A stretch of DNA of 64,000 bases from Solimonas flava DSM 18980 (GTDB lineage Bacteria; Pseudomonadota; Gammaproteobacteria; Nevskiales; Nevskiaceae), in the NCBI RefSeq assembly GCF_000426685.1, contig NZ_AUFV01000002.1, forward strand, positions 372,001 through 436,000, written 5' to 3'. Both the position numbers and the translations under genes were made by a program. Below the pieces are notes generated by a model. It was not told the DNA's origin, did no database searches, and saw only the letters and a program-made list of their open reading frames with translations. This document shows, piece by piece, positions 9,753 to 18,602 of the stretch (within the stretch, counting starts at the first letter, position 1; each line of letters begins with the position of its first letter).

Positions 9753-11270
9753 ATGACCAAAGATGCACCCCTCGTTTCGCTGCACCCCAACGTCAAGGCC
9801 TTCATCGGCGAAAAGCGCCGCATGCTGATCGACGGCAAGTGGGTCGACGCCAAGAGCGGCAAGAGCTTCGAAGTGCTGGACCCGGCGACCGGCCAGGTCA
9901 TCGCCCACGTGCCGGCCGCCGAAAAGCCGGATGTCGATGTCGCCGTCGCCGCCGCCAAGCGCGCGTTCGAGTCCGGCCCATGGTCGCGCATGACGCCGGC
10001 CGAGCGCGGCAAGATCGTCTGGAAGATCGGCGAGCTGATCATGGAGCACCAGGAAGAACTGGCGCAGATCGAATCGCTCGACAACGGCAAGCCGGTGACG
10101 GTGGCGCGCGCCGCCGACGTGGTGCTCGCCGCCGAGCTGTTCCAGTACATGGCCGGCTGGTGCACCAAGCTCGACGGCCGCTCGCTGACGCTGTCGGTGC
10201 CGTACACGCCGGGCTCCGAGTACCACGCCTTCACGCGCCGCGAGCCGGTCGGCGTCGTCGCGCAGATCATTCCGTGGAACTTCCCGCTGCTGATGGCGGC
10301 CTGGAAGCTCGGCCCGGTGCTTGCCTCGGGCTGCACGGTGGTACTCAAGCTCGCCGAGGAGACGCCGCTGTCGGGCCTCAAGCTCGCTGAGCTGATCCAG
10401 AAGGCCGGCGTGCCGGACGGCGTCGTCAACGTCATCACCGGCTTCGGCGAGACCTGCGGTGCGCCGCTGGCCGCGCATCCCGACGTGTCGAAGGTCGCGT
10501 TCACCGGCTCGACCGAAGTCGGCAAGCTGATCGTCAAGGCCGCCGCCAACGATCTCAAGAAGGTGACGCTGGAGCTCGGCGGCAAGTCGCCGAACATCAT
10601 CCTCGACGACGCCGATCTGGAGCAGGCGATCCCCGGCGCCGCCAGCGCGATCTTCTTCAATCACGGCCAGTGCTGCTGCGCCGGTTCGCGCCTGTTCATC
10701 CAGGACAAGATCTACGACAAGGTCGTCGAGGGTGTTGCCGAGTATGCGCGCAAGCTCAAGGTCGGTCCGGGCCTCGATCCGTCGACGCAGATGGGCCCGC
10801 TGGTCTCGCAGGTCCAGCTCGACCGCGTCTGCGGCTATCTCGAATCCGGCAAGGAGCAGGGCGCGACGTTCGCCGCCGGCGGCAAGCGCCTCGGCGAACA
10901 GGGCTACTTCGTCGAGCCGACGGTGATCGTCGACGCGCACGAGAACATGAAGGTCTATCAGGAAGAGATCTTCGGGCCGGTGGTCGCCGCGGTGCGCTTC
11001 AAGGAACTCGATGACGATCTGGTGCGCAAGGCCAACGACACCATCTACGGTCTCGCTGCCGGCATCTACACCAGCAACATCACGCGCGCGCATCGTCTGG
11101 CGACGAAGCTGCGCGCCGGCACCGTCTGGATCAACTGCTACAACATCTTCGACGCGGCGCTACCGTTCGGCGGCTACAAGCAGTCGGGCTGGGGCCGCGA
11201 GATGGGCGTCGAGGTGTTCAACAACTACCTCGAGACGAAGTCGGTCTGCGTCGGCCTCGGCCAGGGCTGA
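9753..11270 (+). CDS. NAD-dependent aldehyde dehydrogenase
   Basis: A 505-residue member of the aldehyde dehydrogenase superfamily, oxidising an aldehyde to its acid with NAD+. Landmarks are the cofactor-binding PWNFP (Asn175), the GSTEVG nucleotide loop, the general base Glu274 in LELGGKSP, and the nucleophile in FFNHGQCCCAGSR (Cys308). The ATG at 9753 follows GAGGAG; the open frame extends 25 codons upstream without protein-like sequence. It sits beside the sigma54 activator and probably removes the aldehyde made by the PQQ alcohol dehydrogenase, a role like that of ExaC. Cytoplasmic; no signal peptide. Confidence 0.95.
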   Translation: MTKDAPLVSLHPNVKAFIGEKRRMLIDGKWVDAKSGKSFEVLDPATGQVIAHVPAAEKPDVDVAVAAAKRAFESGPWSRMTPAERGKIVWKIGELIMEHQEELAQIESLDNGKPVTVARAADVVLAAELFQYMAGWCTKLDGRSLTLSVPYTPGSEYHAFTRREPVGVVAQIIPWNFPLLMAAWKLGPVLASGCTVVLKLAEETPLSGLKLAELIQKAGVPDGVVNVITGFGETCGAPLAAHPDVSKVAFTGSTEVGKLIVKAAANDLKKVTLELGGKSPNIILDDADLEQAIPGAASAIFFNHGQCCCAGSRLFIQDKIYDKVVEGVAEYARKLKVGPGLDPSTQMGPLVSQVQLDRVCGYLESGKEQGATFAAGGKRLGEQGYFVEPTVIVDAHENMKVYQEEIFGPVVAAVRFKELDDDLVRKANDTIYGLAAGIYTSNITRAHRLATKLRAGTVWINCYNIFDAALPFGGYKQSGWGREMGVEVFNNYLETKSVCVGLGQG

Positions 11271-11276
11271 TGCCTT

Positions 11277-11308
11277 GCGACCGCCGGCGCGTCGGCGCCG
11301 GCGGTCGC
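11277..11308. terminator. Strong hairpin after aldehyde dehydrogenase
   Basis: A perfect 14-base-pair stem (GCGACCGCCGGCGC with its complement) encloses the loop GTCG a few bases after the stop codon. There is no T-run, so it may slow or protect the transcript rather than act as a classical terminator. Confidence 0.55.
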
Positions 11309-11447
11309 CGCTTCGATGTACGCAAAAGAGCGGGGCGAACGGATCGTGGAGCGGAGCCTGGGCCGCCGGCCAGACGCGGCGGCCCCGTTGTCGTTCCGCG
11401 CCGTTCGCAGCCGTCGAGCCGCCGCGAAGCGGCCGGAGGAGAACGCC

Positions 11448-12077
11448 ATGGAATACGTGCGGGTCCTGCTCGTCGACGACCACGCCGTGGTCCGCGCCGG
11501 CTACCGGCATCTGATCGAAACGCAGGCGCGCATTCGCGTCGTGGCCGAGGCCGCGAACGGCGCGCAGGCCTATCGCCGCCTGCTCAAAGGCGGCGTCGAC
11601 GTGGTGGTGATGGATCTGTCGCTGCCCGGCATCGGCGGGCTCGAAGTGCTGCACCGCATGCGGCAGCGCCAGTCGGCGCTGCGGGCGCTGGCGTTCAGCA
11701 TGCACGAGGAGCGCGTCATCGCCGATCGCGCATTCGAGGCCGGTGCGCTCGGCTATCTGTGCAAGCGTTCCGGTCCGGAGACCCTGCTCGGCGCGATCGA
11801 GACGGTCGCCGCCGGCCGGCGCTTTCTCGATCCGCGCTTCGAGATCGTGCCGCAGCGGCTGGCGCCGACGCTGGCGCGCCTGTCGCTGCGCGAGCTGGAG
11901 ATCTTCCGCCAGCTCGCCGAGGGCCGCGCCGTCGCGCAGATCGCCTTGGCGATGAGCCTCAGCGACAAGACCGTCGCCAACTACAACACCACGATCCGCC
12001 ACAAGCTCGGCGCCGGCAACCGTGCCGAGCTGGCGCGCATCGCGATCGCCGCCGGCCTGCTGCCGGCGCTGCCATGA
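11448..12077 (+). CDS. NarL/LuxR-family response regulator
   Basis: A 209-residue response regulator. The receiver domain shows the acidic pair Asp10-Asp11 and the phosphoacceptor Asp56 (VVMDLSLPG). The C-terminal LuxR-type helix-turn-helix is LSLRELEIFRQLAEGRAVAQ followed by IALAMSLSDKTVANY. GGAGGAG precedes the ATG at 11448. The stop codon overlaps the start of the sensor kinase gene (ATGA), so the two form a co-translated two-component pair. Systems of this kind (ErbR, ExaE, PedR) control quinoprotein alcohol oxidation in pseudomonads; that role here is inferred from position. Confidence 0.93.
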   Translation: MEYVRVLLVDDHAVVRAGYRHLIETQARIRVVAEAANGAQAYRRLLKGGVDVVVMDLSLPGIGGLEVLHRMRQRQSALRALAFSMHEERVIADRAFEAGALGYLCKRSGPETLLGAIETVAAGRRFLDPRFEIVPQRLAPTLARLSLRELEIFRQLAEGRAVAQIALAMSLSDKTVANYNTTIRHKLGAGNRAELARIAIAAGLLPALP

Positions 12078-13486
12078 GCGTCAGCGCGCCGAGCGTCGCG
12101 GCGCCGCGCCGCGAGTGCCGCGGTTTGCGCGCGCTCGATCTGCGCTGGCGGCTGTCGGCCGGCATCGGCCTGATCCTGCTCGCCTGCCTGTCGCTGGCCA
12201 GCGTGCTGGCGATTCGCGAGGCGCGTCGCTCGGTCGCGCTGGAGCTGCGTGCCGGCGTCAGCGCCGCCGCCGGCCATCTCGATCTGACGCTGGACCTGCT
12301 CGACGCCATGCCGGACCCGGCCGCAGGCGCGGCGCTGCGCGCATGGGCGCAGGCCTATGCCGGCAGCCGCCATCTATGCATCGCCGTCGCCGATCCGCGG
12401 GCCGACGCGCGCCGGGCCGCAGACTGCGCGCCGCGTGCACCGCGCCGGGCGCCGGACTGGTTCGCCGCCGGCATCGTCGGCGCGCCGGCAGCGGTCGAGC
12501 GCGTCTGGACGCACGGCGCGGCGCGCTATGCGGTGCGCATCGTGCCGATGCCGGACGACGAGATCGACGAAGCCTGGAGCGACGTGCGTGGTGTGCTCGT
12601 CGTGCTGGTCGCGATGGGTTTCGCGATCAACCTGCTGGTATTCGCCTGGCTGTCGCGCTCGCTGCGGCCGCTGTCGCAGGCGGTTGCCGCGCTTGAACGC
12701 CTGCGCGACGGTCAGTTCGAGACGCACCTGCCGCGCGGCGGCACGCCGGAGCTGCGCCGTCTGCTGACACAGGTCGAGGCGCTCGCGCGTCAGCTCGCCG
12801 GCATGCGCCAGCAGAACCGGCGCCTGCTGCTGCAGCGGCTCGATGTGCAGGAGGAGGAGCGGCGCTATGTCGCGCGCGAGCTGCACGACGAGATCGGCCA
12901 GCACGTCGCGGCGATCGAGGTCGAAGCGGCGACGCTGGTCGCCGCTCCGGGCCGCGTCGACGATGCCGCGCTGCGCGCCGGCCTCGGCCGCATTCGCACG
13001 CTGGCCGGTGACGTGCACGACATCAGCCGGCGCATGATCCAGCGCCTGCGGCCGCCGACGCTCGACGCGCTCGGGCTCGTCGCCAGTCTCGAATCGCTGC
13101 TCGGTCAGTGGCGGCAGCGGCGTCCCGACTGGACGCTGCAGGCAGAGCTCGATCCGGACTGCGACGTGGCCGCCGACGAGCTGGCGATCCACGTCTTCCG
13201 CATCGTGCAGGAGGGCCTGTCCAACGTCGCGCGCCATGCCGACGCCAGCCACGTCGCGGTGCGCGTCGGATTCGGCGAGCCCGATGCGCGCGGCCGGCGT
13301 GCGCTGCAGCTGCTGGTCGCCGACAACGGACGCGGCTTCGACGTGCATTTGCGTGCGGCCGGCCTCGGCATCGTCGGCCTCGCCGAGCGCGTCGACGCCC
13401 TCGGCGGACGTCTGCAGGTCGACAGCGGCCGCGGCCTCGGCTGCCGCCTGCAGGTCGGACTGCCGTTCACGCTGCGCCGGACGTAG
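12074..13486 (+). CDS. Membrane sensor histidine kinase, HisKA_3 type
   Basis: A 470-residue kinase with two transmembrane helices (about 27-48 and 172-193) framing a periplasmic sensor domain of about 120 residues. A HAMP-like linker follows, then the HisKA_3 dimerisation helix with phosphoacceptor His271 (ARELHDEIGQH), and an HATPase domain with N-box VQEGLSNVARHA and G-box motifs DNGRGF and GLGIVGLAERV. It is NarX/UhpB-like. The start overlaps the response regulator stop codon. The signal is not evident from sequence; location suggests an alcohol, PQQ or metal-related cue. Confidence 0.92.
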   Translation: MSVSAPSVAAPRRECRGLRALDLRWRLSAGIGLILLACLSLASVLAIREARRSVALELRAGVSAAAGHLDLTLDLLDAMPDPAAGAALRAWAQAYAGSRHLCIAVADPRADARRAADCAPRAPRRAPDWFAAGIVGAPAAVERVWTHGAARYAVRIVPMPDDEIDEAWSDVRGVLVVLVAMGFAINLLVFAWLSRSLRPLSQAVAALERLRDGQFETHLPRGGTPELRRLLTQVEALARQLAGMRQQNRRLLLQRLDVQEEERRYVARELHDEIGQHVAAIEVEAATLVAAPGRVDDAALRAGLGRIRTLAGDVHDISRRMIQRLRPPTLDALGLVASLESLLGQWRQRRPDWTLQAELDPDCDVAADELAIHVFRIVQEGLSNVARHADASHVAVRVGFGEPDARGRRALQLLVADNGRGFDVHLRAAGLGIVGLAERVDALGGRLQVDSGRGLGCRLQVGLPFTLRRT

Positions 13487-13583
13487 CGTTTCGCGTTCGC
13501 TTCACGTTCTGCCGCGGCGGCCCGCTGCGGCAGCGTGCGGGCGTTCCTCATGGCGCTGCGTCTGCGCACGCCGCGGATGACGC

Positions 13584-13658
<75 letters not shown>

Positions 13659-13739
13659 CGTCGCCGGCCAAGCCAAAGCTGCGCGCGCTCCGCGGCGGGG
13701 GCGCGCGCCGGATCGCGCGGCCGCGCACGGCACCGTCGC

Positions 13740-13781
13740 CGTGACAGTGCCGCGTGGCGTGTTCGTGACAGCCGCGTGTCA
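13740..13781. promoter_or_regulatory. Activator half-sites upstream of the porin promoter
   Basis: Two copies of CGTGACAG (13740 and 13764) match the conserved right arm of the 20-bp enhancer repeats, and TGTCA at 13777 gives a reverse arm. A full 8-4-8 inverted repeat is not present. They end 115 and 91 bases before the -24 element, bracketing the 107-base spacing seen at two other promoters. Confidence 0.5.
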
Positions 13782-13861
13782 TCGCTCGCATGGTCGTCGG
13801 GATTCTCCTGAGGCCTCAGAAAAACCTCATGTGCATCAAGGCGCTGCAGCGCTGTTTCGAA

Positions 13862-13877
13862 TGGCATGTGGCTTGCG
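13862..13877 (+). promoter_or_regulatory. Sigma54 -24/-12 promoter of the porin gene
   Basis: TGGCATGTGGCTTGCG has the invariant GG and GC of the sigma54 consensus at exact spacing. It is 97 bases before the porin ATG. Confidence 0.72.
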
Positions 13878-13958
13878 CCTGCGGCTTCCGACCTCGCGCC
13901 GGCTTCCCCGCCGGCAGCGCGGCGACATCCGTCAAACATGAGGAGAGCAGGGGGTTTT

Positions 13959-15176
13959 ATGAGCAAGACCATTCATCTGTCGTGGGTCCTCGGCGCCGGT
14001 GCGGTGCTGGCGTCGGCGCAGGCTGCGGCCGTCGAGCTGAAATCCGGCGACTGGACTTTCACCGTCAACGGCAACGTCAACGTCCATTACATCCATTCGT
14101 CGTGCGAGCGCCATCCGGCGCCGATCGTCACCGTCGGCGGCGCCTGCACGCCGGACTCCGGCGGCGAGGACAACACCTCGTCGATCAGCAACGGCCTGCT
14201 GCCGGCGTCGATCAAGTTCGGCGTGACCACCACGCAGCTCGGCTACGACATCGGCGTGCACTTCGGCTTCTATCCGGGCGTCAGCACCAACGACGGCGGC
14301 AGTCCGAATCTCGGCGGGACCAACACCGCGCTCGGCACCACTGGCCTGGACGTGCGCCAGGTGTTCATGACGTTCGGCAACGCCGACATGGGCACCTTCC
14401 TATTCGGTCGCAACTTCGGTCTGTTCCAGTTCGACGCGATCATCAACGACATGACGCTGCCCGGCGTCGGCGCCGGCAACGGCAACTACGCATCGCCGTC
14501 GAATACTTCGCTCGGTTCGATCGGCTTCGGTTACATCTACACCGACACGCTGGCGCAGATGAACTACACGACGCCGAGCTTCTACGGCGCGACGCTGACG
14601 CTGGGCATCTTCGATCCGGTCGAGCCGCTGCTGCAGGGCACGGCGACGGCCGAGAGCACGCCCGGCTTTCACGGCAAGCTGGCGTGGACCTACGGCGACT
14701 ACTACCTGTCGACCAGCTTCCTGAGCCAGAAACAGCAGCTGCCGAACGACGCCGGCGACTACAACAGCTTCGGCGTCGACGTCACCGGCAAGGCCAAGTT
14801 CGGCCCGGTCGAACTGCTGGCCAGCTATTACGACGCCAGCGGCGTCGGCACCACCGGCCTGTTCGTGCTCGGCGACGACGGCAACGGCCACAAGCGCGAT
14901 TCCGACGGCTACTTCGTGCAGGCCACCTGGACGATCGCCCAGACCAAGATCGGCGCGAACTACGGCGTCTCCAAGCTCGATTACGCCAACGCCGCCGATG
15001 CCGCCGCGGTGCCGAACCTGGTCGAGAAGAACAGCAAGTACACGCTCGGCGTCTATCACGCGCTGACGCCGAACCTGACGCTGCTCGGCGAGTTCAGCGA
15101 CGTGAAGACCGAGGCCCACGACGGCGCCGAGAACCAGAGCAGCAACTTCAACGTCGGCGCCTATCTGTCGTTCTAG
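13959..15176 (+). CDS. Outer-membrane porin-like protein
   Basis: A 405-residue exported protein with a signal peptide ending near the AQAAA site (residues 19-25). The mature part alternates polar and aromatic residues as in beta-barrels, carries the porin-type segment VRQVFMTFGNADMGTFLFGR, and ends in Phe after a typical last strand (FNVGAYLSF). I chose the ATG at 13959 because it begins a clean signal peptide. It has its own sigma54-type promoter and lies between the two-component genes and the alcohol dehydrogenase. A role in letting the alcohol substrate across the outer membrane is inferred from position. Confidence 0.82.
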   Translation: MSKTIHLSWVLGAGAVLASAQAAAVELKSGDWTFTVNGNVNVHYIHSSCERHPAPIVTVGGACTPDSGGEDNTSSISNGLLPASIKFGVTTTQLGYDIGVHFGFYPGVSTNDGGSPNLGGTNTALGTTGLDVRQVFMTFGNADMGTFLFGRNFGLFQFDAIINDMTLPGVGAGNGNYASPSNTSLGSIGFGYIYTDTLAQMNYTTPSFYGATLTLGIFDPVEPLLQGTATAESTPGFHGKLAWTYGDYYLSTSFLSQKQQLPNDAGDYNSFGVDVTGKAKFGPVELLASYYDASGVGTTGLFVLGDDGNGHKRDSDGYFVQATWTIAQTKIGANYGVSKLDYANAADAAAVPNLVEKNSKYTLGVYHALTPNLTLLGEFSDVKTEAHDGAENQSSNFNVGAYLSF

Positions 15177-15210
15177 GCCGGCGCGGGGCTGTGTCAGCAC
15201 GGAGGCGGCG

Positions 15211-15230
15211 CTGTCACGGGGCTGTGACAG
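15211..15230. promoter_or_regulatory. Enhancer-like 20-bp inverted repeat (alcohol dehydrogenase copy)
   Basis: CTGTCACGGGGCTGTGACAG is the most symmetrical of the three copies (7 of 8 arm positions, centre GGGC). A further half site CTGTGTCAG lies at 15189-15197. The repeat ends exactly 107 bases before the -24 element. Confidence 0.72.
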
Positions 15231-15336
15231 CGCCGCGGTCCGGGCTACGCGAGCGATCGCGAAGCCCGCGAGGAAAACAGCAGCGAATCATGGTGATAGC
15301 GCACGCATGCCAGGCCGGCACGTCAGCCATCGCGGC

Positions 15337-15352
15337 TGGCATCGGCGTTGCG
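15337..15352 (+). promoter_or_regulatory. Sigma54 -24/-12 promoter of PQQ alcohol dehydrogenase
   Basis: TGGCATCGGCGTTGCG keeps TGGCA and TTGC at exact sigma54 spacing. It lies 63 bases before the ATG of the dehydrogenase gene. Confidence 0.75.
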
Positions 15353-15414
15353 TTCGCAGCAAGCCATAACACGCGGCGATCTGCCGCATCGATAACTGAA
15401 GAGAGGAGCAGCAC

Positions 15415-17202
15415 ATGAAAGACGAACATCGTCGGGGGAACCCGCAGGGCGCCGGTGCGTGGCGCCGGTTCGGCCGTTTCGCGGCACTGGCCGCGCTGAT
15501 CGGCAGCGGCGCCGCGACGGCCGCCGTCACCGACAAGATGATCGCCGACGACGCGACGACGACGGATGACGTCGTCACCGTCGGCATGGGCCAGGGCGGC
15601 CAGCGCTACAGCCCGCTGACGCGGATCAACACGGCCAACGTCGGTGATCTGGTGCCGGCCTGGACGTTCTCGTTCGGCGACGAGAAGCAGCGCGGCCAGG
15701 AGACGCAGCCGCTGGTCTACAACGGCAAGATCTTCGTCACCGGTTCGTACTCGCGCATCTGGGCCCTCGACGCGCGCACCGGCAAGCGCCTGTGGGCCTA
15801 CGAGCAGCGTCTGCCGGACGGCATCATGCCGTGCTGCGACGTCGTCAACCGCGGTGCCGCGCTGTACGACGATCTGGTGATCTTCGCGACGCTCGACGCC
15901 AAGCTGGTCGCGCTCAGGCAGGACACCGGCAAGGTAGCGTGGAGCGAGACGCTCGGCGACTACAAGGCCGGCTACTCGAACACCGCCGCGCCGCTGATCG
16001 TCGACGGCAAGGTCATCACCGGCGTGTCGGGCGGCGAGTTCGGCATCGTCGGCCGCGTCGACGCGCGCGACGCCAGGACCGGCAAGCTGGTCTGGACGCG
16101 TCCGACCGTCGAGGGTCACATGGGCTATCTCAACGGCAAGGAGAACGGCATCACCGGCAAGCTCAACGCGAGCTGGCCGGGCGATATGTGGAAGTACGGC
16201 GGCGCCGCGACCTGGCTCGGCTGCACCTACGGCGGCGACACCAAGCTGATCTACTGCGGGACCGGCAATCCGGCGCCGTGGAATTCGCATCTGCGTCCCG
16301 GCGACAACCTGTATTCGAGCTCGACGCTGGCGATCAACGCCGACACCGGCAAGATCGTCTGGAGCTACCAGTCGACGCCGAACGACGGCTGGGATTTCGA
16401 CGGCGTCAACGAGTTCATTCCGTTCGACTTCAAGAAGGACGGCAAGACCGTGAAGGCCGGCGCCAAGGCCGACCGCAACGGCTTCTTCTACGTGCTCGAC
16501 CGCAGCAACGGCAAGTTCATCAGCGCGTCGCCGTTCGTCACCAGGCAGACCTGGACCCAGGGCATCGATCCGAAGACCGCGCGGCCGATCGAGGCCGACA
16601 CGCGTCCCGGCGATCCGGCGCAGGCCGAGCGTGGCAAGCAGGTGTTCTCGGCGCCGTCGTTCCTCGGCGGCAAGAACTGGATGCCGATGGCCTACAACGC
16701 CAACACGGGCCTGTTCTACGTGCCGGCCAACGAGTGGGGCATGGACATCTGGAACGAGCCGATCACCTACAAGAAAGGCGCGGCCTATCTCGGTGCCGGC
16801 TTCACGATCCATCCGCTCTACGAGGACTACATCGGCGCGCTGCGCGCGATGGATCCGGCCACCGGCAAGATCGTCTGGGAATACAAGAACCCGGCGCCGC
16901 TGTGGGGTGGCGTGATGACGACCGCCGGCAATCTGGTCTTCACCGGCACGCCGGAAGGCTACTTCAAGGCGTTCGACGCCCGGACCGGCAAGGAGCTGTG
17001 GCAGTTCCAGACCGGCTCCGGCGTCGTCGGCCAGCCGATCACCTGGGAGCAGGACGGCGAGCAGTACGTCGCCGTGGCCTCGGGCTGGGGCGGCGCCGTG
17101 CCGCTGTGGGGCGGCGAGGTCGCCAAGAAGATCAAGGACATCAGCCAGGGCGGCATGCTCTGGGTGTTCAAGCTGCACCGCACGCAGCTCGCCGCGCAGT
17201 AA
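15415..17202 (+). CDS. PQQ-dependent alcohol dehydrogenase, lanthanide-type signature
   Basis: A 595-residue periplasmic quinoprotein of the ExaA/PedH/XoxF family, oxidising alcohols and passing electrons to a cytochrome c. A signal peptide spans about residues 1-37. The eight-bladed propeller W-motifs are evident (for example [11 protein letters not shown] and [11 protein letters not shown]). The vicinal disulfide is Cys140-Cys141 (MPCCDV). Metal ligands by family alignment are Glu208 (GGEFG), Asn285 ([10 protein letters not shown]) and catalytic Asp327. Asp329, two residues on (WDFDGVNE), is the added ligand typical of lanthanide-dependent enzymes; the calcium enzyme ExaA has Ser at this place. 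GAGGAG precedes the ATG. There is no fused cytochrome domain. Confidence 0.96.
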   Translation: MKDEHRRGNPQGAGAWRRFGRFAALAALIGSGAATAAVTDKMIADDATTTDDVVTVGMGQGGQRYSPLTRINTANVGDLVPAWTFSFGDEKQRGQETQPLVYNGKIFVTGSYSRIWALDARTGKRLWAYEQRLPDGIMPCCDVVNRGAALYDDLVIFATLDAKLVALRQDTGKVAWSETLGDYKAGYSNTAAPLIVDGKVITGVSGGEFGIVGRVDARDARTGKLVWTRPTVEGHMGYLNGKENGITGKLNASWPGDMWKYGGAATWLGCTYGGDTKLIYCGTGNPAPWNSHLRPGDNLYSSSTLAINADTGKIVWSYQSTPNDGWDFDGVNEFIPFDFKKDGKTVKAGAKADRNGFFYVLDRSNGKFISASPFVTRQTWTQGIDPKTARPIEADTRPGDPAQAERGKQVFSAPSFLGGKNWMPMAYNANTGLFYVPANEWGMDIWNEPITYKKGAAYLGAGFTIHPLYEDYIGALRAMDPATGKIVWEYKNPAPLWGGVMTTAGNLVFTGTPEGYFKAFDARTGKELWQFQTGSGVVGQPITWEQDGEQYVAVASGWGGAVPLWGGEVAKKIKDISQGGMLWVFKLHRTQLAAQ

Positions 17203-17206
17203 GGGC

Positions 17207-17241
17207 TCGGCACGGCGGGCCCTCGCGGCCCGCCGTGCCGA
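17207..17241. terminator. Long perfect hairpin between dehydrogenase and cytochrome genes
   Basis: A 15-base-pair perfect stem (TCGGCACGGCGGGCC with its complement) encloses the loop CTCGC just after the dehydrogenase stop codon. No T-run follows, so it may act as a partial terminator or 3'-end protector that gives more dehydrogenase than cytochrome message. Confidence 0.6.
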
Positions 17242-17288
17242 AGCGGGTTCTCCCGCGATTCATCACGACACGAAATCGAAGGTTCACC

Positions 17289-17726
17289 ATGCGTTTCCCC
17301 ATTCTGAAAACCGCCATCGTCGTCCTGCCGTCGGCTGCCGTGCTCGCCGCCGGCGCCGCACTCGCGCACGGCAACGTCACGCCGCAGGGCGTCAACACCG
17401 ACGGCCTGCCGGCCCTGCAGGGGCCGCTGACCGAGAATCCGTACCGACAGGACAAGAAGGTCTACGCCAAGGCGATCGAGATCGGCTCCTCGGCCTACAA
17501 CCAGAACTGCGCGCGCTGCCACGGCCTCGAAGCCGTTTCCGGCGGTATCGCGCCGGACCTGCGCAACCTGCCGGCCGGTAGCGACGGCGACGAGTATTTC
17601 CAGATGCGCGTGCGGCACGGCTCGGTGCGCAACGGCGTGACCTACATGCCGCCGTTCGAAGCGACCTTCAATGAGCCGGCGATTTGGGCCATCCGCAGCT
17701 ACCTGGACTCGGTCCATGTCGACTGA
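17289..17726 (+). CDS. pedF: Cytochrome c-550, PedF-type
   Basis: A 145-residue periplasmic monohaem cytochrome with a signal peptide (cleavage after AALA, about residue 26), the haem motif CARCH (74-78) and an axial Met in the segment VTYMPPF (Met120). It is the usual electron acceptor of quinoprotein alcohol dehydrogenases of this type and directly follows the dehydrogenase gene. The gene overlaps the next gene by 11 bases, so it belongs to the downstream operon. Confidence 0.92.
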   Translation: MRFPILKTAIVVLPSAAVLAAGAALAHGNVTPQGVNTDGLPALQGPLTENPYRQDKKVYAKAIEIGSSAYNQNCARCHGLEAVSGGIAPDLRNLPAGSDGDEYFQMRVRHGSVRNGVTYMPPFEATFNEPAIWAIRSYLDSVHVD

Positions 17727-18591
17727 ACGCCGGTACCGTGGATTCGGCGCGCTGCTGACGGCGCTGCTGCTGATGTTCGCCGCGCCGGCGATGGCCGGCG
17801 ACCGGCTCGACGAGATTCGCGAGCGCGGCGAGCTGTCGGTCGCGGTCTATCGCGACTTTCCGCCGTACTCGTACGCCGAGGGCGGCCGCTATGTCGGCGT
17901 CGACGTCGATCTGGCGCAGGCGCTGTCCGAGCGGCTCGGCGTGCGCCTGTCGCTGCGGCCGTTCTACGCCGACGAGAACAGCGACGACGACCTGCGCAAT
18001 CAGGTCTGGAAAGGGCATTACCTCGGCGGCGGCGTCGCCGACCTGATGCTGCACGTCGGCCTCGACCCCGAGTACGTCAAGCGCAACGACAAGGCGGAAC
18101 TGTTCAACGTCTACCAGCGCGAGACCGTCGGCGTGATCTATCGGCCGGGGCGTTTCGCGCGCTTCGACTCGCCGCTGGCGCTCGCCGGGCACAAGGTCGC
18201 GGTCGAGGTCGACTCGATCAGCGATTACTACCTGAGCGGCGCATTCAACGGCCGTCTGCGCGACAGCGCGGTGCGCAAGCTGAACGTCGGCGAGGCGATC
18301 GACGCCTGGATCAAGGGCGAGGTCGACGCGGTGATGGCGCCGCGCGGCCAGCTCGAGGGCGCGCTGTTCCGCACCGGCGCCGAGGCGCCGCGCTTCGAGA
18401 TCAGCGAGTTCACCGGGCTGTTCCGGACGTCCTGGGACGTCGGTATGGCGATCAAGGCCGGCAACCCGCAGCTCAAGGCCGCGCTCGTCGACGCGCTCGC
18501 CGCGCTGCGCCGCGACGGCCGATTGCAGACGATCTACGCCGCTTACGGCCTGACGCAGGCGGACGCGCCGCTCGCGCTCGCCGGGCACTGA
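17716..18591 (+). CDS. Quinoprotein-associated periplasmic binding protein, family 3
   Basis: A 291-residue exported protein of the amino-acid-type solute-binding family 3, matching the subgroup found beside quinoprotein dehydrogenases. It has a signal peptide (about residues 1-27) and the fold motifs LSVAVYRDFPPYSY, VGVDVDLAQALSERLGV and a C-terminal LRRDGRLQTIYAAYG. No ABC permease or ATPase genes are nearby, so it probably does not feed an importer and may instead assist the dehydrogenase or its cofactor in the periplasm. I chose the ATG at 17716, which begins a proper signal peptide. Confidence 0.88.
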   Translation: MSTERRYRGFGALLTALLLMFAAPAMAGDRLDEIRERGELSVAVYRDFPPYSYAEGGRYVGVDVDLAQALSERLGVRLSLRPFYADENSDDDLRNQVWKGHYLGGGVADLMLHVGLDPEYVKRNDKAELFNVYQRETVGVIYRPGRFARFDSPLALAGHKVAVEVDSISDYYLSGAFNGRLRDSAVRKLNVGEAIDAWIKGEVDAVMAPRGQLEGALFRTGAEAPRFEISEFTGLFRTSWDVGMAIKAGNPQLKAALVDALAALRRDGRLQTIYAAYGLTQADAPLALAGH

Positions 18592-18602
18592 GGCTTTTGC
18601 GC

